Assembly (NCBI GenBank): GCA_030263715.1
Contig: SZPM01000019.1
Location: 1 to 49,890 of the forward strand
Length of the DNA: 49,890 nt
Direction of reading: 5' to 3'
DNA from: ATM1 sp003577165
GTDB lineage: Bacteria > Armatimonadota > Fimbriimonadia > Fimbriimonadales > ATM1
In this document: piece by piece, positions 7,083-18,746 of the stretch
Numbering within the stretch: the first letter of the stretch is position 1
Layout of the letters: every line of letters begins with the position of its first letter
The notes under the pieces: model-generated
The model's input: only the letters and a program-made list of their open reading frames with translations
Told to the model about the DNA's origin: nothing
Database searches by the model: none
Made by a program: the position numbers and the translations under genes

Positions 7083-9812
7083 ATGGAAAAATCCGCGTTC
7101 GCCGATCAGGACTCCGCAGTCCCACAGAAGTTCATCTACCTCTTTCGCGAAGGTGCCGCCGAGATGCGCGACTTGCTCGGAGGAAAGGGCGCGAACCTCG
7201 CGGAGATGACCCGCATCGGGCTTCCCGTCCCCCCCGGCTTCACCATCACGACTGAAGTTTGCCGCGACTACTATCGCAACGGCGGCAAGTTGCCTTCGGC
7301 GCTGATGCAGCAGGTCAAGGACGCGATGGCCGACGTCGAGAAGGACTTGGGGAAGAAACTGGGCGACCCGAAGAATCCCCTCTTGGTGTCGGTGCGTTCG
7401 GGAGCGAAGTTTTCGATGCCGGGAATGATGGACACAATCCTCAACCTCGGGCTCAACGCGGAGACGCTTCGGGGACTGATCGAGGCGACGGGCAATCCGC
7501 GGTTCGCTTGGGATGCGAACCGACGCTTCATCATGATGTTTTCCGACGTCGTGCTCGACGTGCCGAAGCACAAGTTCGAAAAGATCCTGCACGAATACAA
7601 AGAGAAGCATCGTCTGAAGCAAGACACCGACCTCTCCGCTGAGCAGTGGGAAGAGATTTCAAGCCTGTTTCTCGCTTTCGTGAGGAGCGAGTCCGGCCGT
7701 GACTTCCCCTCCGATCCGTGGGAGCAGTTGGAGATGGCGATCGAGGCGGTGTTCCGAAGTTGGAACAACGAGCGCGCGATCGTGTACCGTCGGAAAGAGA
7801 AGATAGACGAGAGCCTCGGCACGGCCGTGAACATCCAGGCGATGGTGTACGGCAACATGGGTGAAGACTCAGGAACGGGTGTCGCATTCACGCGCGACCC
7901 TTCCAACGGCGAGAAGATTCTCTATGGCGAGTATCTAATCAACGCGCAGGGCGAAGACGTGGTCGCCGGAATCCGCACGCCGCTCCCCATCTCGGACATG
8001 GAGCGAACCGACCCCAAGGCTTACGAACAGTTCATCCAGATCTGCGATCTCTTGGAGAAGCACTACAAGGACATGATGGACCTCGAGTTCACGGTCGAAA
8101 AGGGCCGCCTCTTCATGCTCCAGTGCAGAAGCGGAAAGCGCACCGGACTTGCTGCGGTTCGCCTGGCAGTGGAGATGGTGGAAGAGGGGCTCATTGACAA
8201 GGCGACCGCCATCAATCGAGTCACTTCCGAGCAACTCGACCAACTGCTTCACCCGCGAATTGACGAAGGGCACATCATCGAGAACGGAGTGGAGCCGGTG
8301 GCCGAAGGTCTTGCCGCCTCGCCGGGAGCGGCGGTTGGACAAGTCGTCTTCGATGCCGACCGCGCCCACGAACTCGGCAGCCAAGGCCAAAAGGTCATCT
8401 TGGTGCGAGAAGAGACGAATCCCGATGATGTGCATGGGATGCTCGCCGCGCAGGGCATTCTCACCTCCCGGGGGGGCAAGACATCGCACGCAGCCGTCGT
8501 CGCACGCGGGTTCGGGATTCCGTGCGTCGCTGGATGTGAGGCGATCAAGGTGGACGTTCAGGCGAAGCGATTTACGGTCAACGGCCGCGTCGTTTCCGAA
8601 GGAACATGGATCACGATTGACGGAACGACGGGCCGCGTGTTCCTCGATCGAGTTCCGCTCATCGACCCGGAGATTTCCGGTCATTTCGCGAGACTGATGC
8701 AGTGGTGCGATGAGACTCGGCGGCTCGGCGTGCGGGCGAACGCCGACAATCCCCGAGACGCAGCGCAGGCCATCGAGTTTGGCGCGGAAGGGATCGGCCT
8801 GTGCCGAACCGAGCACATGTTCTTTGAACGCGACCGCCTGCCAATCGTGCAATCCATGATTCTCGCGGAAACCGATCACGACCGCGAACTCGCGCTCGAC
8901 AAGTTGCTCGGCCTTCAGCAGAGAGATTTCGAGGGCATCTTCGAGGTGATGGCGGGACGCCCGGTGACCGTTCGGCTCCTGGACCCGCCCCTGCACGAGT
9001 TCCTGCCGAATCATGAGGAGCTCTTGAGCCAAGTCGTCGAACTTCGACTTGCCGTGAACACTCTCGGCGCGCACGCGATCCAGGAAGTGCTTGCGGACAA
9101 GGAGAAACTCCTCAAACTCGTCGAAGCGATGCGTGAAGCAAACCCGATGCTGGGATTGCGTGGCGTTCGACTCTCCGTGCTCTTCCCTGGAATCGTCGCG
9201 ATGCAGACGCGAGCGATTCTCCAGGCCGCGGTCGCCGTGAAGAAGCGCGGATACGAAGTGCATCCGGAGATCATGATTCCGCTGGTGGGCCACGTCAACG
9301 AATTGAAGACGGTGCGGGAATCGCTGGAGAACGTTGCACGGAAGGTGCTGGACGAGACAGGTGAAACGGTTCCCTACAAGTTCGGGACGATGATCGAACT
9401 TCCGCGCGCCTGTCTGGTCGCGGATCAAATCGCGCAACATGCGGAGTTTTTCTCGTTCGGAACGAACGACCTCACGCAGACGACGTTCGGCTACAGCCGG
9501 GATGACGCCGAAGGCAAGTTCCTGCAGAAATACGTCGAGATGAAGATTCTGCCCAACAATCCGTTCGAGACGCTCGACACGGAGGGAGTTGGCAAACTCA
9601 TGCAGACTTGCGTGACAGAAGCTCGCAAGACAAATCCAGTGATCAAACTCGGCATCTGCGGCGAGCATGGCGGCGATCCATCCTCGATCGCCTTCTGCGA
9701 GGAATTGGGGTTGGACTACGTGAGTTGTTCGCCGTTCCGCGTTCCGATCGCGAGGCTGGCCGCCGCGCAAGCGGCCATCGGCGGCCGATCCTCCGCGGTC
9801 GTGGACAAATAA
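7083..9812 (+). CDS. ppdK: Pyruvate, phosphate dikinase
   Basis: The 909-residue cytosolic enzyme interconverts pyruvate + ATP + Pi and phosphoenolpyruvate + AMP + PPi. It links glycolysis with gluconeogenesis and can run with PPi. The length and domain order are normal. The N-terminal ATP-grasp domain begins GGKGANLAEMTRIGLPVPPG. The swivelling phosphohistidine domain has GGKTSHAAVVARGFGIPCV with catalytic His469. The C-terminal PEP/pyruvate TIM barrel has CRTEHMF, SFGTNDLTQTTFGYSRDD and GICGEHGGDPSS with catalytic Cys859. The ATG at 7083 precedes a short extension. The gene seems to stand alone; the following antiporter starts 93 bp later. Confidence 0.97.
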   Translation: MEKSAFADQDSAVPQKFIYLFREGAAEMRDLLGGKGANLAEMTRIGLPVPPGFTITTEVCRDYYRNGGKLPSALMQQVKDAMADVEKDLGKKLGDPKNPLLVSVRSGAKFSMPGMMDTILNLGLNAETLRGLIEATGNPRFAWDANRRFIMMFSDVVLDVPKHKFEKILHEYKEKHRLKQDTDLSAEQWEEISSLFLAFVRSESGRDFPSDPWEQLEMAIEAVFRSWNNERAIVYRRKEKIDESLGTAVNIQAMVYGNMGEDSGTGVAFTRDPSNGEKILYGEYLINAQGEDVVAGIRTPLPISDMERTDPKAYEQFIQICDLLEKHYKDMMDLEFTVEKGRLFMLQCRSGKRTGLAAVRLAVEMVEEGLIDKATAINRVTSEQLDQLLHPRIDEGHIIENGVEPVAEGLAASPGAAVGQVVFDADRAHELGSQGQKVILVREETNPDDVHGMLAAQGILTSRGGKTSHAAVVARGFGIPCVAGCEAIKVDVQAKRFTVNGRVVSEGTWITIDGTTGRVFLDRVPLIDPEISGHFARLMQWCDETRRLGVRANADNPRDAAQAIEFGAEGIGLCRTEHMFFERDRLPIVQSMILAETDHDRELALDKLLGLQQRDFEGIFEVMAGRPVTVRLLDPPLHEFLPNHEELLSQVVELRLAVNTLGAHAIQEVLADKEKLLKLVEAMREANPMLGLRGVRLSVLFPGIVAMQTRAILQAAVAVKKRGYEVHPEIMIPLVGHVNELKTVRESLENVARKVLDETGETVPYKFGTMIELPRACLVADQIAQHAEFFSFGTNDLTQTTFGYSRDDAEGKFLQKYVEMKILPNNPFETLDTEGVGKLMQTCVTEARKTNPVIKLGICGEHGGDPSSIAFCEELGLDYVSCSPFRVPIARLAAAQAAIGGRSSAVVDK

Positions 9813-9905
9813 CCCGCGCCAGAACCGTCTGTTCCGAAGGGCTCGCCCGCGCCCGAGGGGTTGGCGCGTGCGTTCAGCGGCCTCCTCTATGTCGCGGGTA
9901 GGGAG

Positions 9906-11189
9906 ATGAGCAACCAGGAACTCACGATCCACTTCTTTCTCCAGTTCACGGTGATCGTCATCGTCTGTCGGCTCGTCGGGTGGGCTGCCAGGAGAATGGG
10001 GCAGGCGCAGGTTGTGGGAGAGATGATCGCCGGCGTCCTGCTCGGGCCTTCCCTTTTCGGCGCGGTTCTGCCCGAGTGGTCGGAGTACCTGTTCCCACGA
10101 AACCTGCCTGCGAGCGCGGGTTCCGAAGGTTGGGTAGCTCACCCAAGCATGTCCATCCTGTTCGTCGTGAGCCAACTTGGTCTCGCGCTGTACATGTTTG
10201 TCGTTGGCCTCGAATTCAATGTATCGCTTCTGCTCGAACGTGGAAAGGCGGCTTTGTGGGTGTCATCGGCGGGCATTCTGTTTCCCTTCGTCCTGGGAGT
10301 TGCCGTGACGCCTGTTCTGCTCGGAACTCCTGGGGTGTTCTTCCCCAAGGACATCTCCTTCGGTACCGGGGCGCTGTACGTTGGTGCGGCGATGTCCATT
10401 ACGGCGTTCCCGATGCTCGCGCGAATTCTCTACGAGCATAAGATCGCGGCGACGCGAACGGGAACGCTAACCCTCGCTGCCGGGGCGATGAACGACGCAC
10501 TCGCTTGGGGGCTGCTGGCAGTCGTTCTCGCTGCCTCGCAGAACGACTACCGCGTTGCGGTAATCGCGCTCGTCGGGGGGGCGGTTTTCGTAGCAGGTTC
10601 TTTCGGGTTGGCGCGGCCGATTCTGGCGCTGCTCGAAGAACGGACTCGGAGACTCAACGAACTTCGGCACTCGACGCTCGCGGCTGCGCTCGCCTACATG
10701 CTTCTCGCGTGTTGGATCACGGAACTTATCGGGCTTTACGCCGTCTTCGGCGCGTTCCTCGCGGGGGCCTGCATGCCTCGCGGCCGCGTAGCGAATGAAC
10801 TAAAGGCGAGGATCGAAACCCTTTGCAGCGTGATGCTGCTCCCCCTGTTCTTCACATTCAGCGGTCTCAACACGCAGATCGGCCTGCTGAACACGCCTTA
10901 TCTGGCGTTGATCGCCGTCCTGCTCTGCGCGCTCGCCATACTTGGGAAGGGACTCGGGTGCGCTCTCGCCGCTCGGATGTCGGGAGAGAGTTGGCAGAGT
11001 TCGGCCACCATCGGCACCCTCATGAACGCGCGTGGGCTGATGGAACTCATCATCCTCAACATCGGACTACAGCAAGGGATCATCACGGGAGAGCTCTTCA
11101 CGACGCTCGTTCTGATGGCGCTCTTTACGACGCTGATGACTTCACCTCTGTTTCGAGCGTTCAACCGATCGGGCCAGGAAGTCGCTTAG
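9906..11189 (+). CDS. CPA2-family cation/proton antiporter (Kef/NapA type)
   Basis: The 427-residue protein has about 12 hydrophobic segments over its whole length and no C-terminal TrkA-N domain. Family features are the QVVGEMIAGVLLGPSLFG segment near the N-terminus, LALYMFVVGLEFNVSLL, and the core AAMSITAFPMLARILYE. LAAGAMNDALAWGLLAVV is where the ion-binding Asp residues of CPA2 carriers lie. MNARGLMELIILNIGLQQG lies near the end. It should exchange Na+ or K+ for H+ across the inner membrane. The ATG at 9906 puts the first segment at once; upstream starts would add non-hydrophobic residues. Its stop overlaps the stop of the convergent halogenase-like gene by 2 bases. Confidence 0.88.
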   Translation: MSNQELTIHFFLQFTVIVIVCRLVGWAARRMGQAQVVGEMIAGVLLGPSLFGAVLPEWSEYLFPRNLPASAGSEGWVAHPSMSILFVVSQLGLALYMFVVGLEFNVSLLLERGKAALWVSSAGILFPFVLGVAVTPVLLGTPGVFFPKDISFGTGALYVGAAMSITAFPMLARILYEHKIAATRTGTLTLAAGAMNDALAWGLLAVVLAASQNDYRVAVIALVGGAVFVAGSFGLARPILALLEERTRRLNELRHSTLAAALAYMLLACWITELIGLYAVFGAFLAGACMPRGRVANELKARIETLCSVMLLPLFFTFSGLNTQIGLLNTPYLALIAVLLCALAILGKGLGCALAARMSGESWQSSATIGTLMNARGLMELIILNIGLQQGIITGELFTTLVLMALFTTLMTSPLFRAFNRSGQEVA

Positions 11190-12946
11190 TCCGATGCGCC
11201 GCTCGTACTCGCAATCAGGCTCTCGATGCGCGCATTCAGATCGACGTTGAGGTGGATCTGTTCGCCCTCGCGAGGCGAGCCGATCTGCAGCCGCGGCTTA
11301 TTGGGATCGAGTTTGCCGCGAATCCAACCTTCCCCAAGCATCACCTCCAGCACTTGCACGGCCTGCTTCACGGTGAACGACTCGGCTCCTATGTTCTGCC
11401 GGCCCGTCAGGGCGCGGGAAGCTTCTTTGAGGATGTCTACAATGTTCTTGTGCTTCTCGACGCAGCTGAGCATGACGGCAAAGAGGCCCGTGACCGGGAG
11501 CCGCTTTCCTTGGCGAACCCAGCACGGGACGACCTCGATCCGTCCGTCTCGAAACACTGGAATGTCGGTGCGCTCTGCGCCGTCGACGTTCAGGCGCAGT
11601 TCGTTGACTTCGTCGAGCTTCCATTGGAAGTCGGCGGCGAAGAAGATTTGTGATACTTGTCGTGCGCCCGCTAGGTCGAGTCCTCCGATGCCGACTTGAC
11701 CGAGAACGTCGTCGGTAAAGCCGCCCGTCCCAAGCCACTGAAACGCTTTCTGCGGCGTGAGTGTGAGTCCCGCGTCCTTTGCGATCTCCGTCGTGTATTC
11801 CTGCAAGTCCGTGAAGATGCCGTTCGCTGAGTACCAGAAGTCGGCAAACCGAATATGCTGCCCAATCCGCCGCACCTGAATCTCATGGTACTGATCGCGG
11901 AGCCAATCCGCATCGAGGTCTCCTCTCTCCAACTCGAGAATTGTGTAGGCGGCTTCGCGCGCGCTTGTGTGTGTGAGCGTGAGCCCCGCTGCGAGGATGG
12001 GATCCGCGAATCCGGCAGCCTCGCCGATCAGGAACCAGTTCGGTCCGCACATTCTCTGCGCGATGAACGACCAGTCTTTCGTGGCGCGCACGACCCCTTC
12101 CCTTTGTGCATTCTTGGTGAGATCGCGCACCAGCGGTTCTTGCGAGAGGGCCCATGCGTAGATCTCCTCTGGAGATCTCTTTGAGTCCTTATAGTAGTCT
12201 GCCGGGCAAATGAACCCGATGCTCGTTCGCGTGGGACTCAGTGGGATGTACCAAATCCAACCGGCGCCGATGCTCAGCACCAGCACGCGCGTTGCGCTTT
12301 GTGGAAAGCGAACCGCCCACTCCGCGTTCTCCCAGTAGTCCCAGAAGGCGACGTTGCGGAGTTTCGTCGGAGCGTCGATTTCGACGCCGAGCGCACGTCG
12401 CATGATGCCTGCGTTTCCTGATCCGTCGAGGTAATACCGCGCGCGAACCTCTGTGCCGTCCTCGAGGACAAGGCACTCCACACGATCACCGTTTACCTTG
12501 ACGGAGGCGACCTTCGTCCCTTCATGCACTTCGCAGCCGCATGACTGAGCGTGCTGCAGGAGAATGTGATCGTAGATTGCGCGATCGACTTGAAAGGCGA
12601 GTTGTGTCCTCTGGCCTTCATAGCGGCCTGGACGTGGCTCGTCGCGGTAGTCCTTGACCGGCATGAATTCGAAGTCCCACAGTTTGTCGCTGTTTCCCCA
12701 CCGGTAGGTCGCGCCGATCTTGATCGGGAAGCCCGCTCGTTCGACGGCGTCCCAGGCGCCCATTTCATCGAGCACCTTGCTGATCGGCGGGAGTTGGCTC
12801 TCGCCCACGTGCTCGCGGGGGAACCTCTCCCTCTCGAAGATCGTGACGCGCAGGTTCGGGGCGTACTTCCGCAGGAGGCAGCCCGCGGTGGAGCCCGCCG
12901 GTCCCCCACCAATGATCGCGACATCGCAGTCCACGGGCGCCTTCAC
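11186..12946 (-). CDS. Flavin-dependent halogenase-like oxidoreductase
   Basis: The 586-residue protein starts with a Rossmann FAD site, DVAIIGGGPAGS (Gly13-Gly18). It has FPREHVGESQLPP, the GES motif of the halogenase/geranylgeranyl-reductase superfamily. It also carries GWIWYIP (Trp230-Pro235), the WxWxIP motif that marks FADH2-dependent halogenases and hinders mono-oxygenation. Lys76 in FPIKIGATYRWG is the candidate for the lysine that handles HOCl. A later FAD motif is FLIGEAAGFADPILAAGL. The C-terminal 150 residues form an extra domain of unknown use. The start is GTG at 12946. No biosynthetic cluster or flavin reductase is nearby, so the substrate is unknown; a plain oxidoreductase remains possible. 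Confidence 0.8.
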   Translation of the reverse strand: MKAPVDCDVAIIGGGPAGSTAGCLLRKYAPNLRVTIFERERFPREHVGESQLPPISKVLDEMGAWDAVERAGFPIKIGATYRWGNSDKLWDFEFMPVKDYRDEPRPGRYEGQRTQLAFQVDRAIYDHILLQHAQSCGCEVHEGTKVASVKVNGDRVECLVLEDGTEVRARYYLDGSGNAGIMRRALGVEIDAPTKLRNVAFWDYWENAEWAVRFPQSATRVLVLSIGAGWIWYIPLSPTRTSIGFICPADYYKDSKRSPEEIYAWALSQEPLVRDLTKNAQREGVVRATKDWSFIAQRMCGPNWFLIGEAAGFADPILAAGLTLTHTSAREAAYTILELERGDLDADWLRDQYHEIQVRRIGQHIRFADFWYSANGIFTDLQEYTTEIAKDAGLTLTPQKAFQWLGTGGFTDDVLGQVGIGGLDLAGARQVSQIFFAADFQWKLDEVNELRLNVDGAERTDIPVFRDGRIEVVPCWVRQGKRLPVTGLFAVMLSCVEKHKNIVDILKEASRALTGRQNIGAESFTVKQAVQVLEVMLGEGWIRGKLDPNKPRLQIGSPREGEQIHLNVDLNARIESLIASTSGASD

Positions 12947-13018
12947 GCAAGCAATGTACCAAACACGGGGGCCGGCGGCGGGCCGGTCGTGGCAGAATTG
13001 CGGGGCAGGAGGTCCAGG

Positions 13019-13324
13019 ATGAAGTCAGCCGCTTTGGCTCTGTGCGTTCTGCTGGTGTCCGTTTCGGGCTTCGCGCCGATCTCTGGATGTCGAGAGTCGT
13101 CTGTATGCTCGCTCTGCAACGGGACCGGGATGCGAGACTGTGAGAAGTGCAAGGGCGGAGAGGCGGAGTGCGTCTTCTGCCACGGCTCGGGAAAGATGGG
13201 CAGCGAGAAGTGCGGCAATTGCGAGGGTGATGGCCAAGCGATGTGCCTTAAGTGCAAGGGGTCAGGAGAAGTCCCGTGCGATCATAAGACGCTTCCCTCG
13301 TCGGAATCCGCCGGATCTTCGTAG
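13019..13324 (+). CDS. Cysteine-rich lipoprotein with DnaJ-type zinc-finger repeats
   Basis: The 101-residue protein starts with a signal peptide (MKSAALALCVLLVSVSGFAP) and lipobox ISGC. The mature part is almost only CxxCxGxG-like repeats: CSLCNGTG, CEKCKGG, CVFCHGSG, CGNCEGDG, CLKCKGSG. These resemble the zinc-binding centre of DnaJ, but there is no J-domain. An exported zinc or metal-binding role in the envelope is inferred. A good Shine-Dalgarno site (caggagg, ending 13013) fixes the ATG at 13019. It is divergent from the halogenase-like gene and ends just before the rRNA terminator. Confidence 0.75.
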   Translation: MKSAALALCVLLVSVSGFAPISGCRESSVCSLCNGTGMRDCEKCKGGEAECVFCHGSGKMGSEKCGNCEGDGQAMCLKCKGSGEVPCDHKTLPSSESAGSS

Positions 13325-13353
13325 GGCCGACGCGTCGGAAGCCGTTAAGAAGA

Positions 13354-13382
13354 AAGCGAGCATCGGGTTTCGATGCTCGCTT
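13354..13382 (-). terminator. Terminator of the 23S-5S unit
   Basis: A perfect 12-bp stem, aagcgagcatcg (13354-13365) with cgatgctcgctt (13371-13382), has a 5-nt loop. On the minus strand it is followed by a pyrimidine tract (TCTTCTTAA) and lies 14 bp after the 5S gene. It may also stop the convergent lipoprotein transcript. Confidence 0.8.
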
Positions 13383-13395
13383 GAAATTTTATCTA

Positions 13396-13513
13396 TCCGG
13401 GCAGCGTGCTAACCTTGCAGGCCGTTGCCAGCCAACTACTTTCGCCGCTGAGGGGCTTAACTGCCGTGTTCGGGATGGGAACGGGTGTTTCCCCCTCGCC
13501 ATGGCCACCCGAA
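13396..13513 (-). rRNA. rrf: 5S ribosomal RNA
   Basis: The minus strand carries typical 5S sequence, including CCCGTTCCCATCCCGAACAC and AGTTAAGCCCCTCAGCG. Helix I is formed by CGGGTGGC (13511-13504) and GCTGCCCG (13405-13398). The ends are set from that helix and are accurate to a few bases. It lies 80 bp behind the 23S gene in the same direction. Confidence 0.93.
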
Positions 13514-13542
13514 TAGAAATCTATTTTCAGGGAGCGTCGCCC

Positions 13543-13587
13543 AGCGCTTTGACAGTTGCACAGCGTTGCAGAATCACGATTCGTGAG
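13543..13587 (-). other. 3' half of the pre-23S processing stem
   Basis: Three blocks downstream of 23S (13580-13587, 13563-13568, 13543-13560) are complementary, in mirrored order, to three blocks upstream of 23S (16518-16525, 16537-16542, 16547-16564). Pairing is 8 of 8, 6 of 6 and 17 of 18. Such a stem is the usual RNase III site for release of pre-23S rRNA. Confidence 0.85.
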
Positions 13588-13593
13588 GCTAGG

Positions 13594-16504
<2,911 letters not shown>

Positions 16505-16517
16505 TGAACTGCAAAAA

Positions 16518-16564
16518 CTCACGAAGCGTGGTTCCACAACGCTATATGCAACTGTCAAAGAGCT
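16518..16564 (-). other. 5' leader of pre-23S: processing stem and boxA-like element
   Basis: Blocks 16547-16564, 16537-16542 and 16518-16525 pair with the region after 23S (13543-13587). The outer block reads AGCTCTTTGACAGTTGCA on the minus strand. Its GCTCTTTGACA is close to the boxA antitermination element of rRNA operons, so one sequence may serve antitermination and processing. Confidence 0.8.
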
Positions 16565-16609
16565 CGGCTGACGGCCGCGAGCCCGTTCCGGGTTCAGCGG
16601 CAAGGACGG

Positions 16610-16638
16610 ATTGTACCAGAACGGCAATCCCCTGTCAA
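16610..16638 (-). promoter_or_regulatory. Promoter of the 23S-5S unit
   Basis: On the minus strand TTGACA (16638-16633) and TACAAT (16615-16610) are separated by 17 bp. This is a near-perfect housekeeping sigma promoter. Transcription should start near 16603, about 100 nt before mature 23S. It begins only 16 bp after the stop codon of the upstream histidine kinase gene. Confidence 0.85.
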
Positions 16639-16653
16639 GAGAAATCGGCTAAT

Positions 16654-18441
16654 TCAGGCTAATTCGGCAGACTCGATCGGAAAGCGCAACTCCGCCACCA
16701 CGCCCGAAGGCCCGTTCGCGAGCGTGAAAGTGCCGCCGATCGCCCGCGAAAGAGTCGAGACGATCTTTAGGCCGAGATGGCTGTGGGTGTCGATCGAGAA
16801 CCCGTCTGCCAGTTTCTGCCCGCTGTTCACCACCGTCAAGTAGACCTCGTCCCCGTCGGAGCCGATCGAGATGGCCACCTTCCCCGAGCCACCCGACTGA
16901 AATCCGTGCTCGATCGCGTTCTGCATCAGTTCGTTGAGGATGAGGGCTACCTGGGTGGCCTGAGCCGTTCCGAGCGGGATGTCTCCGCCCTGGACGTCGA
17001 ACTCGACGCGCTGGCCCGGCGCGATCAGCGCCTGCTGTTGGCCCTGACTCAGGGCTTCGGCAAGGGTCCTGAGCCCGACGCGGTCGAGGTCCTCGCGCGA
17101 GAGCAGGTCGTGAACCCGGGCGATCGTGGTGATCCGGTTCATCGTGTCACCGAGCATCTCCTCGACCGGCTTTCCCGACGGCTCGGCCAACTGCAACCGC
17201 AGTAGGCTCGCAACCTGCTGGAGATTGTTCTTGACCCTGTGGTGGAGTTCTTGCATCAGGGTGGTTCGCACGGTCAGCTTGGCGTGCTCGATCGCGATGG
17301 CCGCCTGTTTGGCGAGAGCGGCAAGGGTCTTGAGTTCCGACCTCGAGAAGTTGCGGATGCGCTCGGTGTAACAAGTCATCACACCGATCGCCCGGTCGCG
17401 AACGATGAGGGGAACGCAGACCATTGACTTGAGGCCCTGCTCCTCGGCGAGGTCCGCCCCGATGTATTCGGCGTCCCTCGTAACGTCTTCCGAAGTGACG
17501 ATCTGCATCGTCGCGAGAGCCCGCCCTGCGAAACTCTCTCCCACGCGGATGCTCCGCTTCCTCTGGTAGGCGTAGTTCATCGACTGGGTCGCGCGGAGGA
17601 CCAACTCGTCTCTCGCCTCATCCAGCATGCGGACCGTGACGACCTTATAATTCAGGCGCTCCGCGGTGAAAGTGACGAGCAGTTGGAGGATCTCCTCCAA
17701 GTAGGGGCTTCCGCTGATTAGGCCGGCGACCTCGCTGACGGTTTCATAGTGCTCGGCCGTCTGCTGTAGGCTCGCGACTTTCGACTGCTGGCGAATGGCT
17801 CGGGCGACCTGCCCTGCGATTCGGGACAGCACGTTCGCTTCGCGCGCCGTGTATCCGTAGCGTCTCAGGGTGCGGACGTTGACCGTCCCAATCAGTTCGC
17901 CGCCCGCGATGAGCGGCACGCAGAGCAGGCTCTGAAATCGCCTCTCGTCGAGACCGGGATAGTCAAGAAAGCGTGGGTCCCTCCAGGGATCGCGGCTGAG
18001 GGCGACCGACCGGCGATGGAGGGCTGCCCAACCCGTGATTCCTTGGCCGAGGCGGATGGTGACCCTCCCGACCTTTTCGGGCTCGTACGTGTCCGCGGCG
18101 AGTGAGAGGGTGTTGGCATCTGGGTCGCGAAGGAAAATCTGCGCGGCGTCGGTCTTCGTTGCGCACTTGGCGATTTCCGCGATCTCTTGAAGGCCTGCCG
18201 TGCCGGGGCCCAACTCATCGAGCACGGCTGTGATTCGGTCGATCGTGTCGGCGACCGCCTGGTGCTCGACCGCTGCCTCGATCGTTTCCCGCAGCCGGTC
18301 TTGGAGTTGGTCCGGGCGGGCGTGTCCGGTCGCCTTGAGGCGGCTGGGCCAGGGCCTGCGATACCGGCGCGAGCCAGCCTTCTGGAACTTCATTCCCCCA
18401 TAGTTTGCTCGGAACGCGCTCCGGATGAGAATCCGAGCCAT
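16654..18441 (-). CDS. GAF-GAF sensor histidine kinase (HisKA_2/HWE type)
   Basis: The 595-residue protein has no membrane segment and is probably cytosolic. Two GAF domains follow each other: about 70-220 (with LGQGITGWAALHRRSVAL and FQSLLCVPLIAGGELIG) and about 235-390 (with VGESFAGRALATMQIVTSED and SMVCVPLIVRDRAIGVMT). Then comes the HisKA_2 dimerisation helix ELHHRVKNNLQQVASLLRLQ with phospho-acceptor His400. The HATPase has N-box NELMQNAIEHGF (503-514) and G-box HLGLKIV and GGTF. It should autophosphorylate in response to a small ligand or redox cue. No response regulator is adjacent. The ATG at 18441 is preferred over a TTG one codon before. It is divergent from feoA. Confidence 0.88.
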   Translation of the reverse strand: MARILIRSAFRANYGGMKFQKAGSRRYRRPWPSRLKATGHARPDQLQDRLRETIEAAVEHQAVADTIDRITAVLDELGPGTAGLQEIAEIAKCATKTDAAQIFLRDPDANTLSLAADTYEPEKVGRVTIRLGQGITGWAALHRRSVALSRDPWRDPRFLDYPGLDERRFQSLLCVPLIAGGELIGTVNVRTLRRYGYTAREANVLSRIAGQVARAIRQQSKVASLQQTAEHYETVSEVAGLISGSPYLEEILQLLVTFTAERLNYKVVTVRMLDEARDELVLRATQSMNYAYQRKRSIRVGESFAGRALATMQIVTSEDVTRDAEYIGADLAEEQGLKSMVCVPLIVRDRAIGVMTCYTERIRNFSRSELKTLAALAKQAAIAIEHAKLTVRTTLMQELHHRVKNNLQQVASLLRLQLAEPSGKPVEEMLGDTMNRITTIARVHDLLSREDLDRVGLRTLAEALSQGQQQALIAPGQRVEFDVQGGDIPLGTAQATQVALILNELMQNAIEHGFQSGGSGKVAISIGSDGDEVYLTVVNSGQKLADGFSIDTHSHLGLKIVSTLSRAIGGTFTLANGPSGVVAELRFPIESAELA

Positions 18442-18503
18442 CAAAAAGAGAGTTTTGATTCGTCTAAACTCTGACCGGAGTATCTGGTAGAGTCGCTAAG
18501 GAA

Positions 18504-18746
18504 ATGATCGCGTCGGAGGCTAAGTGGCAGGACTTGAAAGTCGGCAGCCGTGCCCGGGTGACCGGCTTCCGGAAGATCGGGAAGCTCTCCAAGAGGTTGA
18601 TGGAGATGGGGCTGACCGTGGGCGCTGAGTTCACGGTTCAGAAGGTGGCCCCGCTCGGCGATCCTATCGAAATTGTGCTACGAGGATACAGGCTGTGCCT
18701 TCGCAAGCGAGAGAGCGACGACGTAAGAATCGAGATTCTTCCCTAA
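18504..18746 (+). CDS. feoA: Ferrous iron transport protein A
   Basis: The 80-residue SH3-like protein supports FeoB in ferrous iron uptake. VGSRARVTGFRKIGKLSKRL, MEMGLTVGAEFTVQKVAPLG and PIEIVLRGYRLCLRKRES are typical of FeoA, in normal length. A taagga stretch precedes the ATG at 18504. It overlaps feoB by 52 bp and both are surely co-transcribed. The 62-bp gap to the divergent kinase gene must hold the promoter; no clear Fur box was found by eye. Confidence 0.93.
   Translation: MIASEAKWQDLKVGSRARVTGFRKIGKLSKRLMEMGLTVGAEFTVQKVAPLGDPIEIVLRGYRLCLRKRESDDVRIEILP

Noticed and set aside
7935..10175. Very long open frame on the minus strand opposite ppdK
   Set aside because: It is a shadow of ppdK codon use in a GC-rich gene. 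It gives a low-complexity, Arg/His-rich product with no known motif.
16505..16653. Possible 16S rRNA end or spacer tRNA before 23S
   Set aside because: The 149 bp hold only the promoter, leader and processing stem; no 16S 3' end (anti-Shine-Dalgarno CCTCC) or tRNA fold is present.
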